Under the pieces are notes generated by a model. The model made no database searches and had not been told where the DNA came from. It worked only from the letters and a program-made list of their open reading frames with translations. Shown here one piece after another: positions 42,986 through 49,325 of a stretch of DNA of 49,325 bases; position 1 is the first letter of the stretch; every line of letters begins with the position of its first letter. A program made the translations under genes and the position numbers. Source of the stretch: Acidobacteriaceae bacterium (lineage in GTDB: Bacteria; Acidobacteriota; Terriglobia; Terriglobales; Acidobacteriaceae); assembly GCA_025350325.1 (NCBI GenBank), contig JANXYB010000047.1, positions 1 through 49,325 on the forward strand. The letters run 5' to 3'.

Positions 42986-44784
42986 TCAAGCTATCTGACT
43001 ATGTGATCCGTACTCTACACGACGCCGGAATCGCTCGCATTTTTATGCTAGCTGGCGGCGGGTGCATGCATCTTGTCGACTCAGTCGGCAGGCAGACTGG
43101 ACTGGAATATGTGTGCTGCCTTCACGAGCAGGCTGCAGCTTTTGCGGCACAGGCCCACGCAGAGTTTACTAACGCGCCAAGCGCCGTACTTGTAACCACA
43201 GGGCCGGGGGGAACAAATGCTGTCACAGGCCTCGCGGCTGCGTGGCTAGATTCCACCCCGGTCGTATTTCTATCCGGACAAGTCAAGCGGGCTGACCTGC
43301 TCACGGGCCGTGGGTTAAGGTCAATGGGTCCACAGGAAGTCGATATCATCTCGGTCGTGACACCACTCACAAAATATGCAAAGACTATCGTAGATCCTGC
43401 AAGCATTCGTTTTGAGATTGAGAAGGCTTTGCATCTTGCCACAACGGGACGCCGCGGCCCAGTGTGGTTAGATTTTCCGCTGGACGTACAAGCGCAGATG
43501 ATCGATGAAGTTAAGCTCGAGGGCTTCACACCCGAATCGGAGCCCTGGACTGAGAGCGACCTAGGCGACAAGGTTTCTAAGGTGATTGAGTTATTAAAAG
43601 GATCACAACGGCCAGTTCTGTTTATAGGCAACGGGGCCCGCTTGTCGCATGTAAACGGCTTGGTTGAGAAATTGGTAAATCGGCTCCAAATTCCCACTCT
43701 CTTGACCTGGAAGGCAATGGATATGTTGCCGGACGACCATCCTTACTTTGCGGGTCGTCCAGGGTCAGTTGCCGGACGCGCTGCTAATTTCACTCAGCAA
43801 AATGCCGATTGGATTCTGGTCATTGGCGCTCGGCTGGATCTGCCGCAGACCGCTTTTAGCCATAAGAACTTTGCCCGCGGGGCGAAAAAGATCATCGTCG
43901 ATATTGATTCCCATGAACTCGCAAAGTTTGAGATGGATATCGATCTCTCCGTTCATTCGGACGCCAAAAAGTATATTGAAGAATTGCTACCGCAAATTGA
44001 AGGGGCAACGCTTCCGGACGTTAGCGGTTGGGTGGCAAAGGTCGATGAGTGGAAAAGACGCTATCCAGTCATCCTTAATGAATACTGGCGGGAGCCGGGC
44101 AACGTCGTAAACACGTATGTGCTGATTGACGTGCTGTCGGACCTGTGCACTGCAGACGACGTTCTCGCTCCTGGCAGTTCAGGCGCGTGCAGCGATATTT
44201 TTCTGCAATGCTTCAGGCTGAAACAAGGACAGCGCGTTGTGAACTCTCCATCGCTCGGCGCCATGGGAACGGGTCTGCCCGGAACAATCGGAAGTTGTCT
44301 GGCAAGCGGAAGGCGACGCACCATCTGCGTGAACGGCGATGGCGGCTTTCAATTGAATATTCAGGATCTAGAAACTATCCGTCGGCTCAACCTGCCAATC
44401 AAGTTCTTCATTCTGTGCAACGGTAACTATGCCTCCATCATCGCAGCGCAGCGCAATTACTTTGAAGGCAGGCTGGTGGGTAGCGATCCGTCGAGCCATC
44501 TGACCTTGCCCGATGTTTTGAAAGTTGCAGAGGCATACGGGATCACGACCTGCAAAATCACGAACCACGACAATATTGCCGACAGGGTTCATGAAGTGCT
44601 GAGTCTCAACGGCCCAGTGATCTGCGCGGTCACGGTATCTGCCGATCAGGTTACGGCGCCAAAAGCCACATCTGCAATTCGCGCGGACGGCACTTTAACG
44701 AGTCTCCCTATGGAAGACATGGCGCCACGCCTCTCCCTAAGCCAACTGAGGTCAGAGATGTTCATTCCGCTGTTGGACGAGTAG
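42982..44784 (+). CDS. Acetolactate-synthase-like thiamine diphosphate enzyme
   Basis: A 600-residue ThDP enzyme of the AHAS/pyruvate-decarboxylase family. Catalytic Glu49 lies in CCLHEQAAAFAAQAHAE, GPGGTNAVTGLAAAWLDS follows, and the ThDP/Mg motif is GDGGFQLNIQDLETIRRLNLPIKFFILCN. GTG start at 42982 overlaps the previous stop. Being embedded in a CDP-deoxysugar cluster, it is probably not a valine-pathway enzyme. One known precedent is YerE, which adds a two-carbon unit from pyruvate to CDP-4-keto-3,6-dideoxyglucose to make yersiniose. Whether this enzyme does the same is inference. No small regulatory subunit gene is near. The C-terminal 60 residues are an extra tail. Confidence 0.82.
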   Translation: MIKLSDYVIRTLHDAGIARIFMLAGGGCMHLVDSVGRQTGLEYVCCLHEQAAAFAAQAHAEFTNAPSAVLVTTGPGGTNAVTGLAAAWLDSTPVVFLSGQVKRADLLTGRGLRSMGPQEVDIISVVTPLTKYAKTIVDPASIRFEIEKALHLATTGRRGPVWLDFPLDVQAQMIDEVKLEGFTPESEPWTESDLGDKVSKVIELLKGSQRPVLFIGNGARLSHVNGLVEKLVNRLQIPTLLTWKAMDMLPDDHPYFAGRPGSVAGRAANFTQQNADWILVIGARLDLPQTAFSHKNFARGAKKIIVDIDSHELAKFEMDIDLSVHSDAKKYIEELLPQIEGATLPDVSGWVAKVDEWKRRYPVILNEYWREPGNVVNTYVLIDVLSDLCTADDVLAPGSSGACSDIFLQCFRLKQGQRVVNSPSLGAMGTGLPGTIGSCLASGRRRTICVNGDGGFQLNIQDLETIRRLNLPIKFFILCNGNYASIIAAQRNYFEGRLVGSDPSSHLTLPDVLKVAEAYGITTCKITNHDNIADRVHEVLSLNGPVICAVTVSADQVTAPKATSAIRADGTLTSLPMEDMAPRLSLSQLRSEMFIPLLDE

Positions 44785-44853
44785 CTTGCCCAGGCACCCG
44801 ATAGATCACGCCTACGCAATGATGGAGCGTTGACAGGCAATTAAGGGGAATCT

Positions 44854-45909
44854 TTGGCAGAACGTAGACACTCCGTGGTGGAAGACGACTTGAAGCGCAT
44901 CGTGTCGGCCCAACTTCCTTGGTCCCGATTCTTTGGAAAGACCGTTTTGATCTCGGGGGCCAACGGGTTTGTGCCTGCCTACATGCTCGAAACCCTTTTG
45001 TACCTGAATGAGACTCTTGATGCGGGCATTCGGGTGACAGCGCTTGCTAGGAACCGCGAAAAAGCTCTACGAAGACTAGGTCACCTTTCTGGTCGCTCTG
45101 ATCTAACGTTTGTCTTTCAGGACGTTCGTGAGCCTTACGACGGACCGCCTATGGTCGACTACCTCGTGCATGCTGCTAGTCAGGCTAGTCCAAAATTTTT
45201 TGCAAACGACCCAGTAGGAACCTTTGAAGCGAACGTGATGGGAACTCAGAGAATGTTGGGAGTGGCGAGAGACGCGAAAAGCGAAAGTTTCTTGTTCTTC
45301 AGCAGCGGTGAGGTCTACGGACGCCGCGAGGATTTATCGATTCCAGCGCACGAATCTGCATATGGTTATCTCGACCCAATCGATATTCGCTCATGCTATG
45401 CCGAGGGCAAGCGAGCGGGTGAAACGCTTTGCGCCTGCTGGCATGCACAGTTTGGCGTTCCAGCAAAGATCGTGCGCCTCTCGCACACCTACGGGCCTGG
45501 TATGGAATTGAATGATGGACGGGTATTCGCTGATTTCGTCGCGGACATAGTGGCTAAGCGCAACATCGTGCTCAAAAGCGATGGGAGCACTAAGCGGCCC
45601 TTTTGCTACCTTGCTGATGCAACTGTCGCTTTCTTCACCGTCTTGTTATTAGGAAAAAGCTGCGAGGCCTACAACGTAGGAAGCGATTCAGAATGCTCTG
45701 TGCTACATCTGGCAGAGATGTTGTGCAATCTCTTTCCTGATAGCAGCTGCAAAGTAATGCGCCAGGAGCGTGGGCGGGAGGATCCATACATAGTGAGTCC
45801 CGTCACTGGCGGACATTTTGATCTTTCAAAGATCAAGTCGCTCGGCTGGCAGCCCACGACAAGCCTCGAAGAAGGCTTCGCGCGGACGGTACGAAGCTAC
45901 CAAAGATGA
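44854..45909 (+). CDS. Extended SDR: NAD-dependent epimerase/dehydratase/reductase
   Basis: A 351-residue protein starting with TTG, supported by AGGGGA four bases upstream. The Rossmann motif is ISGANGFVPAYMLE (the third Gly position reads G-x-x-G-F-V-P, a little unusual). Catalytic Tyr and Lys are in CYAEGKRAGE and the Ser is in FFSSGEVYG. Substrates of this group are nucleotide-linked sugars, so it may reduce or epimerise the C4 keto group or the side chain made by the ThDP enzyme (as YerF does in yersiniose synthesis). That is inference. It is about 70 bases after the ThDP gene and converges on gtrA. Confidence 0.82.
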   Translation: MAERRHSVVEDDLKRIVSAQLPWSRFFGKTVLISGANGFVPAYMLETLLYLNETLDAGIRVTALARNREKALRRLGHLSGRSDLTFVFQDVREPYDGPPMVDYLVHAASQASPKFFANDPVGTFEANVMGTQRMLGVARDAKSESFLFFSSGEVYGRREDLSIPAHESAYGYLDPIDIRSCYAEGKRAGETLCACWHAQFGVPAKIVRLSHTYGPGMELNDGRVFADFVADIVAKRNIVLKSDGSTKRPFCYLADATVAFFTVLLLGKSCEAYNVGSDSECSVLHLAEMLCNLFPDSSCKVMRQERGREDPYIVSPVTGGHFDLSKIKSLGWQPTTSLEEGFARTVRSYQR

Positions 45910-45941
45910 GTGTGCGCGCGCGCTCTTATGCTGCGACGGTG

Positions 45942-46415
45942 TCAGGTTATGGGCAAGTCGGGCTTCGCTTCGGAAACATCAGCTACCAGTTGATGACGGA
46001 ATGAAATATTTTTATGCGCGAAAAAGCTAAATAGCACGGTAATAACCGTCATGATTGCCGCAGCGATGTAAGAAGCGCGCTCCGGCTGGTGCAAATGACG
46101 GCGCAGGATTGGAACAAGAACTGGCAGGCCAGCTAGTCCTATAAGCATGGTGGTCCCGTACACGCCAACGCAGCGGATCCATTCAACGAAATAGTTTCCG
46201 CGCGTCTTAAAAACGAACCATTTGTATCCAAGGAAAGCAATCGTGATAGCGATCAAGCTGGCTAGGAAACTCGCGAGCAGGTAGCTATATGAGCCGTGGC
46301 CTGTAAATAACCAATTCAGTACGGCAAACATTCCATAGCCAAAAATAGTGTTGAAGCCGCCGACCACCAGGTAACGCACAACCTCGCTAGATGATTTGTT
46401 AGAGTCCGATTTCAT
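45942..46415 (-). CDS. GtrA-family membrane protein
   Basis: From ATG 46415 (AGGG eight bases upstream, lying across the stop of the previous gene) the product has 157 residues with four membrane helices. RYLVVGGFNTIFGYGMFAVLN and a C-terminal FFAHKNISFR fit the GtrA signature. GtrA-like proteins probably flip a polyprenyl-phosphate sugar across the inner membrane. It directly follows the polyprenol-phosphate glycosyltransferase gene, as in gtrAB pairs. A TTG at 46424 could add three residues. Confidence 0.8.
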   Translation of the reverse strand: MKSDSNKSSSEVVRYLVVGGFNTIFGYGMFAVLNWLFTGHGSYSYLLASFLASLIAITIAFLGYKWFVFKTRGNYFVEWIRCVGVYGTTMLIGLAGLPVLVPILRRHLHQPERASYIAAAIMTVITVLFSFFAHKNISFRHQLVADVSEAKPDLPIT

Positions 46416-46427
46416 CGCGACCAATCC

Positions 46428-47366
46428 CTAACAATTGATGCGTTCTTTCTCAGTGACGAGGGGACGGTTGAGCACAAGCGTGTGGATGGATCCCACATAC
46501 TCCCCAATGATGCCAAGGGCGATCAACTGCACTGACCCAAGGAAGAAAAGGCCCAGCACAACTGGCGCGAGCCCGATCGTAAAGCTGTACCAGAAGATCA
46601 ACTTATACAGCAGGTAGAACATACCCATCATAAAGCTCAATAGCGCGCAGACGAAGCCACCGAAAATCACAAGTCGAAGCGGAACCTTGGAGAGATTTGT
46701 GATGCCCTGCATCGCAAAGTCATAAAGCGCGTAAAAATTGTTCTTTGTAACGCCACGCTCACGGCGCTTTTGATTGTAGAAGACCTTTGCAATCGGCAGA
46801 CCTAGCTCGGCGATCATGCCTCTAAAGAATGGGTGCGGGTCATGGAACTGAGTGCGGATTCTCTCGATTACCGACCGATCATAAAGTCCAAAGCCGGTGA
46901 AGTGCTCCAGGACCTGTACATTCGTCAGGCGGGCCACCAAGCGGTAATAGGTGGTCCGTATGCGATACATCAGGCCATTTTCATCGCTGGTATTTTTGAT
47001 CGCAGCAACGATTGGAAAGCCCTTTTCCCATTCCCGGATCATCTCGATGAACAATTCGGGAGGATCTTGAAGATCCGCAAAAAGTGAACCCACTGCCTGT
47101 CCTTCCGCATGCAGCAGGCCGTGCATTCCAGATCGAGCTCCGCCGACGTTTCGTGCATTCACGATTACCTTTACGGACGAATCTTCGGCTGCCATTTCTC
47201 GCAGCACCTCGACGGTGCGGTCTGTGGATGCATTGTCGATAAACAGGTGTGCGAATCGATACGCTTGCAGCTCCGCGACTGCCGCCATCAGCCGCCGATG
47301 GACCTCGCGTACGTTGAGCTCTTCGTTGTAGCAAGGAGTCATGATGGTAATCAGTTTCGTGTTCAT
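46428..47366 (-). CDS. Polyprenol-phosphate glycosyltransferase (GT2, GtrB/DPM1-like)
   Basis: A 312-residue protein with an N-terminal GT-A catalytic domain: TPCYNEELNVREVHRRL, FIDNASTDRT and SLFADLQDPPELF (metal-binding Asp residues). Two C-terminal membrane helices are at about residues 230-255 and 265-290. This layout is typical of GtrB and dolichol-phosphate-mannose synthases, which move a sugar from a nucleotide donor to a lipid phosphate. The ATG follows GGGAG. With the downstream GtrA-like gene it would supply a flipped lipid-linked sugar for surface glycan decoration. The sugar is unknown. Confidence 0.88.
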   Translation of the reverse strand: MNTKLITIMTPCYNEELNVREVHRRLMAAVAELQAYRFAHLFIDNASTDRTVEVLREMAAEDSSVKVIVNARNVGGARSGMHGLLHAEGQAVGSLFADLQDPPELFIEMIREWEKGFPIVAAIKNTSDENGLMYRIRTTYYRLVARLTNVQVLEHFTGFGLYDRSVIERIRTQFHDPHPFFRGMIAELGLPIAKVFYNQKRRERGVTKNNFYALYDFAMQGITNLSKVPLRLVIFGGFVCALLSFMMGMFYLLYKLIFWYSFTIGLAPVVLGLFFLGSVQLIALGIIGEYVGSIHTLVLNRPLVTEKERINC

Positions 47367-47426
47367 AGCACTCCCTTCTGAAACGATGCGAACGGAGACT
47401 GGTCTCTGTTTTTGTTTGTGTCCGTC

Positions 47427-48299
47427 TCAATTCTTCCTGGCTAGACACCACGCCATGTCGGCCCGCCCAGCTCGACTTCCATAAGGGTACGTCCCTGTGG
47501 CAATCACCTCACCATTACAAGACTCCATCAGCACCCTCAATGAGTGTTCAGTGAAGTAGTTAATATGTTGATGCATCATGTAAAGGGTAGCGGGGCGAAG
47601 AATGTATCGCGATGTTGCCGGCCTCATAAGGGTCATCACTGCGATCTGTGCGATCCTCCTCGCAAGTCTGGCGAACCCGAATGGAAATTCACACGGCACA
47701 TCGAGAAACACTAGACCGCCCTTTGGAGCCGCATTCAGAATCTCATTGACTAAAACGCGAGGGAAACCGACGTGTTCTAACACATTGCTATTCACTATAA
47801 GATCAGGCTTGCAGGCCGTAGGGTCTTTTGTCGGCGTAACTCCAGGCGCAACATCTATTCCTGAAATATCATAGGAAAACGGTTCGGCTCCATCGACAAG
47901 TCCAACTACCAAATCTCCACGGTCTCCTCCGTAATCAAGGATTCGCCCAATCTTTTGCTCGCCTAGATGCTGCCGTAGAATCGGTGCCAGTTTGGCTCGG
48001 CGGATCTCGTAGGAATTCGGCGACGCCAGATCTGCGTTGAAACTCGGGGTATACCACGGTTCAGTTGCGAAACGCATCCTCTGGTACTCCGGCGAACGGT
48101 AACCCCTGTAGAGATTGCTCAGATCCTTGTCGTCGAGCCGCGGATTGTAGAACTTGAATCCACAAGTGTCGCAACCGACTAGATCGACGCAAAAGGGCTT
48201 CCGCTTCCAGGTGCGTTCAGCAACAAACGGCGCAACCAGTGCACGCTTGAGACGGCGGATTGGGCTATCGCAAATTACACAGGTAGATACTTCAATCAT
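47427..48299 (-). CDS. Zinc-ribbon class I SAM methyltransferase
   Basis: A 290-residue protein. Cys7-x-x-Cys10 and Cys43-x-x-Cys46 form a putative zinc ribbon, as seen in sugar C-methyltransferase-like proteins. ILDYGGDRGDLVVGL is SAM motif I, DLIVNSNVLEHV and PKGGLVFLDVPCE follow in the usual order. HINYFTEHSL near residue 245 resembles the active-site region of this group. It may methylate a sugar or glycan in this locus; the acceptor is not known. The ATG is preceded by GGGGGA. It starts upstream of gtrB by 60 bases on the same strand. Confidence 0.75.
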   Translation of the reverse strand: MIEVSTCVICDSPIRRLKRALVAPFVAERTWKRKPFCVDLVGCDTCGFKFYNPRLDDKDLSNLYRGYRSPEYQRMRFATEPWYTPSFNADLASPNSYEIRRAKLAPILRQHLGEQKIGRILDYGGDRGDLVVGLVDGAEPFSYDISGIDVAPGVTPTKDPTACKPDLIVNSNVLEHVGFPRVLVNEILNAAPKGGLVFLDVPCEFPFGFARLARRIAQIAVMTLMRPATSRYILRPATLYMMHQHINYFTEHSLRVLMESCNGEVIATGTYPYGSRAGRADMAWCLARKN

Positions 48300-48530
48300 C
48301 TACATCCCCCATTCTTCGGCAACCGACAATCACGATAGTGTGCATTTGATTCGAGTATCACCGCGTAAATACGGTGGGCGACGTCTCATTGCTTAGGGAG
48401 TCGATACCTACCTTATATGTTCGAATGCACTGCTACAGGTTTTTCGCCGTCTCGAATCCTTACGATTGGTAAGCTTAAAGCACTTGCCTTCTCATACAAC
48501 ATCTGGATCGCGAATGCTGTTTGATTAAAG

Positions 48531-49325
48531 TCATCGGCAGTCCATGGCCCGAAATTCTGGATCGGATACCACAGGTTTAAGGGTCCAGACCCAGCTTTTC
48601 TTATCTTCCCAAGCGGTGTCGTACATGTTCGCTACGAGATACTGGATGCCGAACTGGTGGCAGGTAGCACGAGCCTGATCCGCCGGTGCGCTTTTGTAAA
48701 GTGGATTGATGGCAGCAGCCATTGGCGGACAACCATTGGGGTCACCGCCAAGCTCTGATCCGCACCACAGCTCACTGCCAGCTATGGCGACCTGATGGTT
48801 AATGTTAGCGAGATCTACGTTTTTCCAAAATATCCACGAGTCTGTGGGATTGAATTGAACGATGGCGTCCTGCGGCACAGCCCGGTCTAGTTTAGCGTAG
48901 CCCAAGTACGAAATATACGCTTTGTGCGAAAGTCCTCGCACCTCGGGATCGTGGCTCGAACTGGCGTTCATGTCGGAAAGTGGAAGGATCAAACGGAGTG
49001 TAAAGGCTCTGTAGCACGTACTGAGAACTCCGATCACGATTGCGAGTGAAACGATCGACCGCAGAATGTACGGTGTATGAGGAATCGGCCCGGCCTGTCC
49101 CGGCGCAAGCCGGGAATGACGTTCTTGATATCGCCAGTTGATTAATAATTCAGACGCCAGCAGCAACAAGGGAAACTGCATGAAAAGCGCCGAATGGATT
49201 CCGAAGTCATTGATTACCAAGACGCCCGACCGTATCAGTGAAGTGAATGGAATGATGGCGACGGTGATAACGAGCAGGGTTCGTTGCGCGGGTGTGAGCG
49301 GCCGGTGCCCCCGCCACGCCGGCAC
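48531..49325 (-). CDS. Membrane protein, 5' end cut by window
   Basis: The frame is open to the window edge, so the N-terminus is missing. The visible 264 residues have two or three membrane helices (about 15-35, 43-62 and 88-108), then a soluble C-terminal domain with four cysteines (WCGSELGG, GCPP, TCHQFG and a final MDCR). Such a layout fits the end of a large GT39/GT87-like or hypothetical surface-glycan membrane protein. No family is claimed. A REP-like palindrome lies inside the coding sequence at 49098-49115, between the second and third visible helices. Confidence 0.5.
   Translation of the reverse strand: MPAWRGHRPLTPAQRTLLVITVAIIPFTSLIRSGVLVINDFGIHSALFMQFPLLLLASELLINWRYQERHSRLAPGQAGPIPHTPYILRSIVSLAIVIGVLSTCYRAFTLRLILPLSDMNASSSHDPEVRGLSHKAYISYLGYAKLDRAVPQDAIVQFNPTDSWIFWKNVDLANINHQVAIAGSELWCGSELGGDPNGCPPMAAAINPLYKSAPADQARATCHQFGIQYLVANMYDTAWEDKKSWVWTLKPVVSDPEFRAMDCR
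49098..49115. repeat. REP-like palindrome inside a coding sequence
   Basis: TCCCGGC, GCAA, GCCGGGA form a perfect 7-bp stem, followed by ATGAC, so the minus strand reads GTCATTCCCGGCTTGCGCC. This resembles widespread bacterial GTCATTCCCG-type repeats. Here it is read through in frame and adds a hydrophilic Pro/Gly/Arg-rich stretch between helices. Confidence 0.45.

Noticed and set aside
42982..44784. Calling the ThDP enzyme ilvB (valine biosynthesis)
   Set aside because: It lies in a deoxysugar cluster with overlapping genes and has no small subunit gene nearby.
48440..48470. tRNA-like TCGAATCC loop
   Set aside because: No acceptor stem, anticodon arm or CCA end around it.

Overview
The window looks like a stretch of chromosome from a free-living Gram-negative-type bacterium, most likely an Acidobacteriota (Terriglobia-like) member. 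That assignment is inference. It rests on the mix of lineages suggested by the proteins, moderate-to-high GC, many TTG/GTG starts, tandem PilZ paralogues, secreted small hypothetical proteins and CDP-deoxysugar genes. No rRNA or tRNA gene, CRISPR array, transposase or prophage gene was seen. Both ends cut through genes: a family 20 glycoside hydrolase on the left and a membrane protein on the right.

Layout. 1-3153 (minus): partial secreted beta-hexosaminidase and xylulokinase. 3485-8751: a stand-alone small-molecule O-methyltransferase, a small membrane protein, a large three-part acyl-activating/ACP/acyltransferase fusion, and a secreted hypothetical protein. 8847-16395 (all minus): two tandem PilZ proteins with an unusual shared C-terminal half, downstream of a chemotaxis-type signalling operon (cheA-cheW-small ORF-cheB-cheR) that lacks a local receptor and CheY. 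16584-24298: nucleoside salvage genes (cytidine deaminase, pyrimidine phosphorylase, CNT nucleoside transporter, purine nucleoside phosphorylase). Among them lie an AsmA-like protein, a lysozyme-like protein, a SemiSWEET-like protein and a DUF2277 protein. 24606-30690: DUF2062 membrane protein, S1/P1 nuclease, and a phosphorelay trio (large hybrid histidine kinase, single-domain response regulator, HPt protein). 30743-37489: housekeeping genes xseA, glmM and polA, plus a GT39-like membrane protein that overlaps the end of glmM tail to tail.

37502-49325 is a cell-surface polysaccharide locus. rfbF, rfbG (minus) and rfbH (plus) give the standard route from glucose-1-phosphate to CDP-4-keto-3,6-dideoxyglucose. 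Downstream of rfbH are four closely linked genes: a NeuB-like synthase fused to a cupin, a HAD phosphatase, an acetolactate-synthase-like ThDP enzyme and an extended SDR. Two of the junctions overlap by stop/start codons. This set suggests a branched or chain-extended deoxysugar pathway and is the most interesting system here. It is followed by gtrA/gtrB-type lipid-linked sugar transfer genes and a zinc-ribbon methyltransferase on the minus strand.

Functional links are inferred from order, spacing and family knowledge. No database search was possible.
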